A DNA stretch of 64,000 nucleotides, from the NCBI GenBank assembly GCA_032719365.1, contig CM064871.1, forward strand, positions 55,752,725-55,816,724, written 5' to 3'. The notes under the pieces are model-generated. The model saw nothing but the letters and a program-made list of their open reading frames with translations. It was not told where the DNA came from and ran no database searches. Each line of letters begins with the position of its first letter. The first letter of the stretch is position 1. Origin of the DNA: Prinsepia uniflora. Its lineage: Eukaryota > Streptophyta > Magnoliopsida > Rosales > Rosaceae. The position numbers and the translations under genes were made by a program. This document shows positions 34,150 to 45,977 of the stretch, one piece after another.

Positions 34150-36961
34150 ACCACCATTCAAATTTTCCTATAAAGTCAATTATACTTGATAATGTCGGTG
34201 AGTTTACATCGAAATCCTTTGAAGACTATTGCATGTCCCTTGGGATTGATGTTGAACATCCAGTTACCCATGTTCACACCCAGAATGGTCTCGCAGAAGC
34301 ATTCATTACACGATTACAAATGATTGCACGGACCTTGGTTATGCGCACCAAGCTCCCAATTTCTGCGTGGGGCTATGCAATTTTGCATGTCGCTATGTTA
34401 GTCCGGTTGAGGTCCACTGCCACCCAACCTTATTCCGTGTTACAGCTAGTAACTAGATACGAACCCGACGTTTCGCACTTACACGTTTTTGGGTGTGCAG
34501 TTTACGTGCCAATTGCGCCGCCACAACGTACAAAAATGGGACCTCAACGATGGAGGGGCATATATGTTGGCTATGAATCCCCCTCCATTCTAAGCTATTT
34601 AGAGCCCTTGACAGGCGATCTCTTTACCGCTCGATTTGAGGATTGTCACTTCGATGAGACAGTCTTCCCGCCATTAGGGGGAGATAAGAACGTCAACATT
34701 CCTGAAGAACGACGTGAATTGACGTAGAATGTTTCCACTATGTCTCATCTCGATCCCCGAACCGCATAAAGTGAGAATGAAGTGAGGAAAATTCTAGATC
34801 TATAGAGTGTAGCTAATAATATGCCAGATGCTTTCTCTAATCTAGCTAGAGTGGGGAGATCACATATACCTGCTGCAAACGTGCCTACAAGGATAGATGT
34901 CCCCGTAGGATGCGCCGTCCCGGATGGACGGGTCGTCCCAGATGGACGAAGTACGGCCATGACGGCTAACTAGTCATATGTCCTTGCCTAGAAGCGAGGT
35001 AGACTAATAGGTTCGAAGGATTCTCATCCCCATAAGAGGGCAAATTTGGCACAATCTAATCCCTTGGATATCATTATATCATTTGATCCATCTCATGAGA
35101 TAATTCTGGATTATGGGTCTGCCTTAGAAGAGACGACATTGGGGGACGCCTCAACGTCTGAACCCACTCCCGAGAATAGAGAGATCTCGATAAGCTATGC
35201 ATGTTTAAATGAGATATGGAATCAGAATGATATTATCATCGATGATATATTTGTATTCGCAATAGCTACTGAAATAATAACTAATGATGATATCGAACCT
35301 CGCTCCGTTGATGAATGTCAACATAGAGAAGACTGGCCAAAGTGGAAAAAAGCAATCCAGCTCGAACTTTATTCCTTGACAAAAAGAAAGGTGTTTGGAC
35401 CTGTAGCTCCCACACCTCCCCATATTAAACCTATAGGCTTTAAATGGGTATTTGTAAGGAAGCGTAATGAGGAAAACAAGATTGTGAGATACAAAGCTCG
35501 TCTAGTGGCACAAGGATTTTCTCGATGCCCTGGAATTGATTACGAGGAGACGTATTCTCCCGTAATGGACATTATAACGTTCCGCTACCTTATCAGTTTG
35601 GTAGTTTCCGAAAAACTGAGCATGCAGCTTTTGGATGTGGTCATAGCTTACCTCTATAGGGATCTAGATACAGAGATATATATGAAGGTTCTTGAAGGAC
35701 TTAATATATCTGATGCAAATAGTTTCAGACCACAGAACACGCTCTCCATTCGTTTGAGGAGTTCACTTTATGGATTGAAACAATCCGGACAGATGTGGTA
35801 TAACCGTCTAAGTGAATATTTGATCAGATTGAGATATGTTAATAATGAATTATGCCCATGCGTGTTTATTAACAAAACAAGTTCTGGGTTCGCTATAGTG
35901 GCAGTTTATGTTGATGACATGAATCTGATTGGTACTCCTGAAGAGATCCAAGAAACTGCTAAGCACCTGATGACATGAATCTGATTGGTACTCTTGATGA
36001 CATGAATCTGATTGGTACTCCTGATGACATGAATATGATTGGTACTCGGCCTGGAGCTCGAGCACCGTGCAAATGGAATTTTGGTCCATCAATCGAATTA
36101 CATCTAGAAGATGTTGAGACGCTTTAATGCTGATGTCATGAATCTGATTGGCCCGAAGTCTAGATCCTAAGAACGACCCGTTTCATCCAGCAGATGACAA
36201 CGAAGAGATATTGACACCAGAAATGCCATATCTAAGTGCAATAGGCGCACTATTATACTTGGCTCAATGCACTAGACTGGACATTTCATTCGCTGTGAAC
36301 TTGCTAGCTAGATTTAGCTCTGCGCCAACACGCCGCCATTGGAATGGCATAAAAGACATCTTTCGATACCTTAGAGGTACAACTGATATCGGCTTATTCT
36401 ATCCATATGCATCAAGGAATGAAGCAAACCCCCTTGGTCCTCGGAATGAAGCAGGTCTTGTTGGGTATGCTGATGCAGGCTACTTATCTGACCCACACAA
36501 GGCATGTTCCCAATCCGATTATGTCTTTACCATTGGGAACACATCAATATCTTGGAGGTCTACGAAAGACCCTTGTTGTTACGTCATCGAATCATGCAGA
36601 GATTTTAGCTCAACAAGAAGCAGTTCGTGAATGCATATGGTTGAGAGCCATTACTGGGCATATTCGAAGTACATGTGGACTGAATTCCACCCATAATGAA
36701 CCGACAGTTATCTACAAAGATAATGATGCCTGCATAGAGCAGATGAAAACTGGTTTCATTAAGGGAGACAACACCAAGCATATTGTACCGAATTTTTTCT
36801 TTAACCAACAACAGAAAGAACATCGGAAGATTGAGATCAAGCCAATACGATCTCAAGATAATCATGCAGACTTGTTCACCAAGTCATTACCAAAGGCCAC
36901 ATTCCAGCAGCATGTGCGAGGTATTGGTTTACGTAGACTAGATGATCTACCTAATCTGTAG
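34150..36961 (+). pseudogene. Copia pol of the intronic element, protease and early integrase lost
   Basis: No protease or GAG-pre-integrase can be found between gag and 34190, so about 1 kb has been deleted. The integrase core is present from about 34190 to 34727 (HTQNGLAEAFITRLQ region). The RT spans 35046-35978 with WVFVRKRNEENKIVRYKARL and AVYVDDMNLIG. RNase H follows at 36148-36961, in two frames (IGALLYLAQCTRLDISFAVN; HADLFTKSLPKATFQQHV). The sequence between RT and RNase H is replaced by small tandem copies of the YVDD-coding segment. Confidence 0.85.
35912..36155 (+). repeat. Small tandem duplications of the RT active-site coding segment
   Basis: GATGACATGAATCTGATTGG, part of the codons for the Asp-Asp active site, appears at about 35915, 35969, 35997 and 36023 (with variants) and again near 36135 as GATGTCATGAATCTGATTGG. 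The spacing is 26-54 bp. The reading frame is lost at the first extra copy. Confidence 0.88.
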
Positions 36962-37497
36962 TTTTCAAGGGGAGTCAAGATTAGGGGGAGTATCCAGAAG
37001 TATACCAAGTATCCAGAAGTATACTGAGTATCCTGAAGTATATTCACATGATCATTGTGTACTCTTTTGTCCTACGACTAGGGTTATTTTGTCCCATTGG
37101 GTTTTGTTACCTGGCTACGTTTTAATGAGGTACATTTTGGTATGATCACCCCGCTAACAATGCATCCTGAAGATGCCATGATTTGACTCATATTCATTTG
37201 CACATCTTTTCCCTTCAACCACGGGTTTTTCCCACTGGGTTTACCGGGCAAGGTTTTTGGTGGAGCAACACTAATGCATTTTATCTCAAAGGTGGACTAT
37301 CTACCTGTATTCCAGAAGAGACGACATCAGCTACCTCAGAAGATTCCGATGTGATCATTTACAAGCGCATTGCACTCTTTTCTTCGACCAGGGTTATTTT
37401 TGTCCCATAGGGTTTTTGTCACCTGGCAATCTTTTAACGAGGCAACACATAGGTGCGTAGTCCAGCGACACCATTACATGAAATATCCAAGGGGGAG

Positions 37498-37694
37498 TGT
37501 TGTAAATTGTATTAAGTGATATGTCTATTTATGTAAATGGGCACAAGGGGTAGATAAGTAATTGTACTTATATTAACCGTAACCATATACAAGTGGGTTA
37601 ATTAGTCTTGTCTGATACTCTCTCATTATTCAAGAAGAACATTTCTTTCTCTACCTCCTTCTTTAATTCACTCCCTCCTAAATTTTTCACAACA
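37498..37694 (+). repeat. 3' LTR of the intronic Copia element
   Basis: TGTTGTAAATTG…TTTTTCACAACA, same length as the 5' LTR. It is followed by target duplication AAGTT and then ABCB intron/exon 2 sequence. Confidence 0.93.
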
Positions 37695-38054
37695 AAGTTG
37701 ACATATATACCAATGAAAGCAGATATCCCAACTCCAATTGCAAGATACAATAGTCTGAGCAAGATACAATATTCTGAGTGAGTACTGCAAAAGAAAATGT
37801 GATGCACTTTGTTCATATCATAGCCATAAAAACTGAAATTAATTTTATTTGATCGTTGTGCGTACCTTGTCCACATTTTCAATGGAAAAAGTGAGCTTAT
37901 TAGTATCATCTCCGTACTCATTGATCAAGCGGCTGAGAATGAGCATTGTCAACGGTGTCATCAATCCATCTCCAATGCTTCCCGAAGTCCCAAACACCAT
38001 CAGCAACCTATCCACACCGTCTGCATGCTTGAAGAGGCCGCCTTTCTTCCCCAT

Positions 38055-38866
38055 CTCGCAAGCTACACAGCAACGGGAATTCTCCCTCAACCTATCCGAT
38101 GATGATCAACTTCTTCAATTGAAACGCTACTTCCCAAGTTTTCTCAACCCAATCACTTGAACAATAAAAGAAGCAAAACAAACATTTGTTAAGAGATGAG
38201 TTAACACAGAAGCTTTCTTGAGACCAAAATTAATATAAACAAAAAAACATACTGAGGAGATAAAGATAACTTACTTGAGGTGGCCTTTCCTTGCCGGATT
38301 TAGTGACATTTTCAACTCCCTATTGATGCCAAATGGATTTTATAGAGCCTAATTTCGGCTGCTGATATTTTTTCTGCACTTTTCAATAGCTAAAATTTGA
38401 TTCTTTAACTAATTAGATCGATAATCGACTATTAAAATATCCATTGCACCACCTAACTAATTAGATCGATAATCGACTATTAAAAGATCATTGGCCTATA
38501 TAGGTGCTCAATTGTAATTGGTGCATTGTCACATCACCATTTTAACTAAATTCAGTCAAGTAATCTATGCAAAAGTGTGTAATCGTTCAATCAATTTAGG
38601 AAGGAATATTCATACATTTTCTCTAAGATATTTGCTAATAAGCAATTTATCGAACACTTGGTGTGCACAACCTTTCACACATAATCTCATATTGATTTCA
38701 ATTCAAAATTTATCATCCATTTTAATCACCGAACAAATAAGAAACAACCAATCCTAATCTAAGCACAATCGAGTTCAGTGAAGGAGTTCGTTGAAGGACA
38801 TACTTGAAAGCTTAGTTGAAATCAGTTTTTCTGTATAATCCCAACTCTGAGATTGAAATACCAACA
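38055..38866. other. Former ABCB upstream region running into a Copia LTR end
   Basis: Next to the ABCB start the sequence should include its 5' leader and promoter; no clear box can be assigned. Two direct copies of AACTAATTAGATCGATAATC followed by GACTATTAAAA lie at about 38407 and 38455. The right end closes with ACCAACA (to 38866) just before a primer site, so the last few hundred bases are probably the 5' LTR of a degraded Copia element. I could not place its start. Confidence 0.5.
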
Positions 38867-38878
38867 TGGTATCAAAGC
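38867..38878 (+). promoter_or_regulatory. Primer-binding site of a degraded Copia element
   Basis: TGGTATCAAAGC follows an ACA end and precedes a gag-like ATG by about 90 bp. Confidence 0.78.
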
Positions 38879-38954
38879 ATCAAGGTACTTGATCATGTTG
38901 TTGTGGCGTTCTCTATGAAGATCACATTACAATGTGGTTAGTAGCTGATCTAAG

Positions 38955-39073
38955 ATGACGGTTACATGTGGTGAGCTAAGAGTTCCTATCTTTGATGGAA
39001 CTAACTATGAATTTTGGGGAATTAAGATGCATACCATTCTGAGTAAGACCACCCTTAAGGTCCTTGAGAGTGG
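38955..39073 (+). pseudogene. N-terminal Copia gag fragment
   Basis: The frame starts MTVTCGELRVPIFDGTNYEF and continues WGIKMHTILSKTTLKVLESG, the N-terminal pattern of Copia gag proteins. It then passes without a stop into Ty3-type integrase sequence, so only about 40 residues of gag remain. Confidence 0.75.
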
Positions 39074-40048
39074 CTTCTATTGTCCTACATTGTTCAAGAA
39101 TGCTCATGAGTTCGTTCACGCATGTGACGAGTGCCAACGACAAGGTAACATAGACCCTAGAAATCAAATGCCCATTAATCCTATATTGTTGAGATCTTTG
39201 ACGTGTGGGGAATTGATTTCAAGGAACAATTTCGGAAGTCTTTTGGTTACTTTTATATCTTATTAGTTGTGGATTATGTCTCTAAGTACGTGGAATCAAT
39301 TCCCATGAAAACTAATGATTCCAAAGTTGAGATAAGTGTTATACAATGGTACATCCTAGCTCGGTTTGACACACCAAGGGTCATCATTGTTGACAAGGGT
39401 CCGCACTTCTGTAATCATTCATTTGCTACACTAATGAAGAAATATGGCATCACCCATAGAATCTCAACGCCTTACCACTCTCAGACGAGCGGTCAAGCTG
39501 AAATCTCCAATCGAGAAGTGAATAATATCTTTGAAATGATTGTTAGTCCTAACCATAAGGATTCGTCCACCAGATTGAATGATGCATTATGGGTCTACAT
39601 GATAGCTTATATGACCTTAATTGGCATGTCTCCTTTTCGACTTGCCTACAGGAAAGGATGACACTTACTGGTGGAATTGGAGCATAAAGCATTCTAAGAT
39701 ATCAAGCAAATGCAAATGGATTTAGATGTGGTGAGCACACACAGTAAACTCTCGCTTAGTGAGTTAGATGGCAACAAGGTCTTTGTGAGTGCTTGGATAT
39801 ACAAAGAAAAGACCAAGGCCTTTCACGACAAGCACCTACAACCCAAGTCCTTTCACGAGGGCCAACACGTCTTACTCTTCAACTCACGACTCTTGCTCTT
39901 CTCGGATTAAGTTATGTTCTAGATGCTCTAGCCTTTTTTGAAGTCACTAATGTTTTCTCTCATGGTGTATTCGAAATACAACACTCAACTAAGAAATTAC
40001 CCACCAAAGTCAATGGCCATCATTTCAAGCCATACCTTACGGCCCTTC
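39074..40048 (+). pseudogene. Ty3/gypsy integrase, Athila-like, 3' end of pol
   Basis: FYCPTLFKNAHEFVHACDEC is the zinc-binding region (His and the Cys-X2-Cys pair). The core follows with VVDYVSKYVES, VIIVDKGPHF and SGQAEISNRE supplying the Asp-Asp-Glu residues, then a C-terminal part with ALWVYMIAYMTLIGMSPFRL and STKKLPTKVNGHHFKPYL. Stops and frame changes occur at about 39200, 39659 and 39908. The pattern fits the Athila/Tat group. The element is split at 40048 by the LTR 40049-45977 and continues at 45978. Confidence 0.85.
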
Positions 40049-40182
40049 TGACAGGAGCTATTCCGATAACCGAGAAGGATCCTGCTCCCGTCTGACAATC
40101 AACTCAAAATATCAAAAGTGACCCTTTTTTTTTTAGAGAAAAGTTCAAACAACAACATTATCAGACTAGGGATAACTAACTA

Positions 40183-43100
40183 TGTCAGGACCCACCCCGG
40201 TTTCACCCCGAAACCCGAGGTAAATCCTGCTCCCGTCTGACTCCCCGACGCAAAACTCAAGTAAAACTCACTCACATACTACCCAGTCAAACGCAGGAGT
40301 AATTAGACACAATGTCCCGAAGGTAGCATTTACAGAACATAGTACGAACATACAAATAAAACCGATAACTACACGCACGCAGAAGCCTTTACTCTACTCT
40401 GGGAACCCTCACGTCACTTCTATGCCTCAGACTCTGCCTCGACGTCAAGACCCCGCGCTCGCTCCACAACCTGGAGGGCAATTAAAACGGAAAATGTGAG
40501 TGGACCAGAAAGTACAAAAGTTCAAAAACCATTTTATAAGAAAACCGAGTTTTTACCCTCCGTTTTGAAACCACATGCATAACCAACAGTTATAAACACA
40601 TTAATAAAAGAATCATTCTTAAACATCATAAGAAACAGAAACACTATAAAATACCATAAGAAACCATAGCATGGGTATCAGAAACCGTATCAAAACCATA
40701 ATCACCAAAACATCATTTTCCCGATCAAACCTGCTGGATCTATCCGAGTCTTTAAACTCCCGAGTCTTTAAACTCAATCCAGGCCTTAATCATATCCGAG
40801 TCTTTAAACTCCCGAGTCTTTAAACTCAAGGCCTACGGGGGAAAATCAATATATATCCGAGTCTTTAAACTCCCGAGTCTTTAAACTCAATCCGGGTCTT
40901 TAAACCCAATCCGGCCGGTCCCCCGTCACATATATCCGGGTCTTTAAACCCAATATCCAGATCCAGCAAATCCAATCCCAAAACCATTTGAAAACCATTT
41001 ACCAATCCTCATCCAAACCCGAATCCGAAATCACTGGTCTGATGCCATTCCGGCGTTCAGGACCGTCATTCCGAACCCAAATCCGGAAAATATCCATTTT
41101 CATACCAAAACCCCATGTAATCACAAATCACATGTCATAACCCATATAACATTATTAGAAAACCTTTATCGGTGGAAATCCCCAAATGTGACATCAAAAT
41201 CCGAAAACCAACATTTTCTCGAAAACCATACCAAAACCGTCTTTTTCTCGAAAAACGTGCAAACACATAAAATCATCATTTCATATTCAATAAACATAGA
41301 ATGATAAGTAAAACCATAAAACACGTATATAAAAACAGTTATGCATGCTCGAGTTTAAGGAAAGGGTCCACTCACAGTACTGAGCCCTACTCGCGTCCCG
41401 AACGTCCAGCCCGTTCCTCGGCTTCTTCGGGAAATCCCGATCCTGTCAAACACCGCCAAAATACGTCACTAACACGTCTACGAAGGTTCACCTAAAAGCC
41501 CTCAAAAATCCCCGGACCAAAGACTTAAAACCCCGGGACCCTACACAATCACCCTCACGGAACTACACTCAAACGACTTCCGATTGACCCGAAACCAACT
41601 CCATTGAATTCACAACAACTCCTAGACCAAAAGTCATGTTGACCGTTTCTCCCAGAACCGCCGCACGCGCCCCCACGCGCCGCCCAAAGTGGCTGCGCGT
41701 GGCCCCACGCGCCTGCTACAGTGTCACCGTCTACCTCACGTAGACCGGGTTCGACACAGTGCCTGCTGCTTGAACCGGCGAGAGCGGTTCACCGCCATGC
41801 CTGCACCATTTTCCTCCCTCTCTTCACCATCCTCTTCGTCCAATCCTAAGCAATCCAGTTCCCTCACTCAAACACCTCAACACTGTCCCTAACCTGTCGA
41901 CTCGAGCTCGAACAAAACCTGTACCAGTCCCCTGTTTCCTTCTCCGGCCACCCAGGTCTTCCCCCGTCACGGTGGCTACCCAAAACGCTTCCTAGGGCTG
42001 TCCTAAACCTCACCCAACTCACCAAGACCATCGACTCTCACCCAAAATCCACGACTTTCAAACTGAGCAAAATGGATAAAACAGAGCACATAGGGTACTC
42101 TCCGTCGTCTGGGCTCCGCCGTTCATTCCTCCGTCACGGCAGCACAACCAGCAGCTACCTAGGACTCAACTGAGTCCCCTAGACGTCACTAGACTCCTCG
42201 ATTCAACCCCTAACGCTACAACTCTCAACTTGAAACTCGACGGCAAAACAGAGCACGAAGAGAAAAGTATGAAGTTTACCTGCTTCCAGGCGTCGCCGTG
42301 AGCTCAGCCGTGAGGCAATAGCTCCTCCCGTCCACCGCCAGCCTCTGGACACCTCCACGAGTCCAATTGCACCAACACACGGCCGCACCACCACCACAAT
42401 CGTCCAAGTCCTCTCTGTTTTCTCTGAAAACCGACTGCCCCGTCCACCGTGTTCTTGTACGATTTCTCTCCCCCAAACATTCACCAGTTCACTCTTCCAC
42501 CCTCTGATCACTCCTCACTTACCAACACCCACTAACACTCACCATCGTCTCTCAATTTCTCTCAATTCCTCCCTCTGTTTCTGTCTGGGTCGAACAACAC
42601 ACACGGCACGGTTGCACCCCAAATAATTGGACCGTGCACTCACTAGAACCAACCAGACCTCCTACACGTGTCACCAATCCCTCAACTCCTCTCCCAAGTG
42701 GCTCAATCTCAACCCTCTATCTTCCCTCTCTGTGCACAAATCCCCAGACAACCGAAAGACCAAAATACCCCTCATTTTAACTTCAAATTACGATTTTACC
42801 CTTACCGTTTTAGACCCGTAACTCACACCTCGTACGTCCGATGAATACGTGCCGCCTGTCATCGAACTCAGGACGACGGGATCTATCTAACGGTCTTAGG
42901 TCAACTTACCAAAACTCAATTATTCAAAAAGTCAACTTTTCCCCCCTATTTACCAAAATTACGAAAATACCCTTGACCTTCCGGACATCACAACTTCCTC
43001 CTCGGATGTCGGAATCGGGCGTGCCACCTGCCTACGGATTCGTAACGTCCTCAACTACGTCCTGGTCACTGGTCAACTCCCATTTGACCACCCGAAATAA

Positions 43101-43242
43101 AAGTCAACATTTCTGCCCACCACAGGGGCAAAATCGTCATCCTAGGTTCCCGGACCCCTCGGGACCACCTAACCCTTGATTAACCTTACTAATCACCCCT
43201 TAATCACTCTACTTATCCCAATTCTCGGGACGGGTTGTTACA
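40183..43242 (-). mobile_element. Gypsy solo LTR, type A, reverse, 3.06 kb, nested in the type B LTR
   Basis: Ends TGTCAGGACCC and CGGGTTGTTACA; perfect target duplication AACTA (40178-40182, 43243-43247). Modules are TGTGAGTGGAC (40495-40505), ATGCAT (40575-40580), ATGCATGC (41341-41348) and GTCCACTCACAG (41366-41377). The hairpin array is at 40745-40955. It has no internal region and no coding capacity. Confidence 0.95.
40745..40955 (-). repeat. Mini-hairpin array in the nested LTR
   Basis: GAGTCTTTAAACTC occurs about six times, mostly as back-to-back pairs (at about 40747, 40802 and 40859). GGGTCTTTAAACCC occurs twice (about 40903 and 40937). Confidence 0.87.
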
Positions 43243-45977
43243 AACTATATAGAACCGAAGAGACAAAAGTTCAACTAGTCAACGGTATTACAGAGCATAT
43301 GAGACTGTACAGAAAAAGTATCAAGTCTTACACCATAAGGTATCCAAGTATGCAACGGCAACTTTTATGCCCCAGCCTCAGTATCAGCCCTGGAATCTAC
43401 GCCACGACTTGGTGGGTCAATAAAAACAGTCAAAGTGTGAGTGGACAAAAATAACTATTTTCAAAATACGATTTAAGAAAAAAAAAATCACAGTTTACTC
43501 TCTTGATTAAAATCATGCATGCATCCCTAGGAACTGTCACGATATCAATGGTACGCGTGCAACTCGAGGGTATCACATCCGAGTACATCCTTAGGATCTA
43601 CGACATCTGGGGTGAAATCATCTTCAGGATCTTCGACGTCTGGGTGATATCATAATCTCACACTCCTGGGATTGAGTCTCTCTCGAAGCTACTCATCTTC
43701 AGGCAGTGTAGTGTGACTACTGCAGGATCTACGAAGTTTGGAGGAGACAATCAAATCACAAAGGATGGTATATGTTGAACATTCACCAAATCTAGTAAAC
43801 TCATTTTAAAACCATTTATGTCTCCAATCGAGTCAAAACATTTGAACAGGGCCTATGCTCGAGACATAGCATTCACAAGCCGTTTCCACAAAACCATCAT
43901 AAAACAGTATCCATAACTCATTTCATAAATCCAGATTTCACCAAATCGACCATACCAAATCGGTATTCAAATCACGTCAAAATCATCAATTCAATTCAAT
44001 CACGTATTCACATTTGACTCCAAATCCAAGCCAAAATCATTATCCAATTGGGTCTCACGCCCGAAATACTATTTTCACGCAAATCCGTGAAATCGTTCGA
44101 AAATCGATAATTAAATCCACAAATTTATCAAGTAATGATATCAAATCATCATTCAAATCATTTCAACTCAAATCATACGATAAAGCATTTAAAACATTTA
44201 TGCATGCATCACAGTTACAAAACAAAGTCCACTCACACACTGTTCAAGCTGCGCTATCAAAATCCGTGCCGTAAGTCACACCGAAGCTAATCCAAAATCT
44301 CTGGAATGTCCGAACCTGTCCAAGTCACATCCGAGGGTCACTATCTATATATACAAGTCTATACAATAAACCCTCAAAAATCCTGGTATAGTAAACGTGT
44401 CCAGAACATGCTTCCTGAGGCTAAAAACTTTCAAATGACCTATCAAACGATTTTCGTTCGACTTGAAACCACCACCATTGGATTCAGATCGTCGAAACCT
44501 TATGAAAAAGAATAATTTAACCTCAAATTTTATATCCATGTGCACACACGGGCCGATCAAAGTTTGGTCCACGACGGTCAACACTGACATCAACTGCTGA
44601 CGTTAGCTTGAAAACTATAACACCTGAAAACTTGCACATCCTGCCACGTGTCACACCCTGATTGGTGCCACATGTCACCCTCTAACATTGCCACATCACA
44701 TGATGACATCACCTGCTGACGTGATCACTACCACGTGTCCAGCAACATGTGACTAACACCTCAGAAAAATCTCTAACACACTGCCACATGGCAACACCTC
44801 ACTGGTCCACGTGGTTTGACATGTCTAAAGTGGACTACCACGTCATCTAACACGTTACCTAACAACTCCTAACACATTGCCACGTGGCCCCACCTCACTA
44901 CTCCACTTGGTCTGACATAGCTGAAGTGGTACTGCCACGTTGATGCTCACAAGCTGCCACGTGGCACCACCTAATTTGCCACGTGGACTGAAAGCGATGA
45001 TGTGGTATGCCACGTCAACGTCTCCTACCTTCAGGGGTCGACCTGTGACCCTATAACGGGTCAACCAACCTGCGACCTTATAATGGGTCAATCGACCCGT
45101 AACCCTATAATGGGTCAATCGACCCGCAACCTTGACCCCTTCCATTCTGCCTCATCCGACCACCAAAACACGCCATTTATCTTTCATACAACTCGTCTTT
45201 AACCCAAAAATCGACTCAAATGTTCAAAACTAAGAAAACTTACCTAAACTAGGTTGGCTAAGCTCGATTGTCCAAGACCAGTTTTCCAGCGTCCACCCAG
45301 GTCCACTCCGCCATCCAAAACTCCCCTTTTTAGTTTCTACAGCCTCGCACAGGTTCGATGAACAGCACCCAGGCATTAGAATGCCTTCAAAAAGACCCAA
45401 AACAAAACCAAAAAACTCAAACTAAAAGGGTTCTCAAGTTTTACCTGATTTTTCACTGTTTTCGGCCACCAACGTGGTTCCTCCGTCCCTCCGCCGTCTC
45501 TGTCTCTCCCTCTTGAATGACTCCCAGTCTCTCTCTAGTAGAAGAAGGGGAAGTGATGATGATGGAATGAAAATGGGGTGGGTTTCAGGTTGTTCGAACA
45601 AAAGGGAGAAGATGCATGTATGTGTGAGGTGATGGGCCAATGGGATGAGTGACACTTGTCACTCATCCGTTCGTCTAGGATATATATTTTTTTGGGACCA
45701 CTAAAATCAACCAAAAAGTCAACTCTTTTCGAAATACGTGCATTGTAAAATCCGATTGAACCTTCCTTGACTCAAAACTTTCCCATATGATGTTCGATCT
45801 CGACGTGCCACCTTTCTATAGACTCGTAACATCTTGATCTACGTAATGGGTCTTGGTCAAACTCCTAATAACCTGTCAGTTCAAAAGTTAACATTTAACC
45901 ACAATATATGTACAAAGAAATGCCATTTTACATCTAACTTTCTGAATTTACATTAATTGAATTTCCGGGCCGTTACA

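Larger units (their letters stand above)
31189..37694 (+). mobile_element. Copia element (Ale/Retrofit-like) inside ABCB intron 2
   Basis: Two 197-bp LTRs (31189-31385, 37498-37694), a TGTTATCAGCAC primer-site region, gag, degenerate pol, a purine tract AAGGGGGAG and a perfect target duplication AAGTT (31184-31188, 37695-37699) define a complete 6.5-kb element. It lies between exon 2 and exon 3 of the ABCB pseudogene, in the opposite orientation to it. Short LTRs and the TTATCAGCAC motif are typical of the Ale lineage. By eye the LTRs differ at about 9 of 197 positions, so the insertion is not recent. Confidence 0.94.
26973..38054 (-). pseudogene. ABCB (P-glycoprotein/MDR) transporter, ABCB15-like pseudogene
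   Basis: Seven exons can be traced with GT/AG sites and consistent phases: 38054-37866, 37784-37711, 31110-30926, 30824-30366, 30284-29736, 29641-27683 and 27369-26973. Repaired length would be about 1260 codons, the size of a full transporter with two membrane domains and two ATPase domains. Nucleotide-binding domain 1 has Walker A GGSGSGKST, signature LSGGQKQR and Walker B ILLLDEATSALD. Domain 2 has GQSGSGKST, VSGGQTQR, LLLDEATSALD and AHRL. The start MGKKGGLFKHADGVD and overall pattern are closest to plant ABCB15-22 efflux pumps of the plasma membrane. Lesions: 19-bp duplication in exon 2; stop at 30944-30946; extra G at 30492-30495; 8-bp insertion near 29817-29824; stop at 29396-29398; 2-bp deletion near 28997; stop at 28405-28407. 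A Copia element sits in intron 2. The family assignment is firm; the exact member is not. Confidence 0.93.
40049..45977 (-). mobile_element. Gypsy solo LTR, type B, reverse, carrying a nested LTR
   Basis: Outer ends TGACAGGAGC and GGGCCGTTACA, with a perfect target duplication CCTTC (40044-40048, 45978-45982). Without the nested insertion it is about 2.87 kb. It has the module pairs GTGTGAGTGGAC (43435-43446) / ATGCATGCAT (43515-43524) and ATGCATGCAT (44200-44209) / GTCCACTCACACAC (44227-44240). A GACGTGGCA/CCACGTG-rich tract lies at 44640-45010, and four copies of an AACGGGTCAACC-like unit at 45050-45130. No gene. Confidence 0.93.

Noticed and set aside
42203..42511. Minus-strand frame of 102 codons
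   Set aside because: It lies within the nested type A LTR, has no recognisable domain, and is frame-shadowed by 42276-42476.
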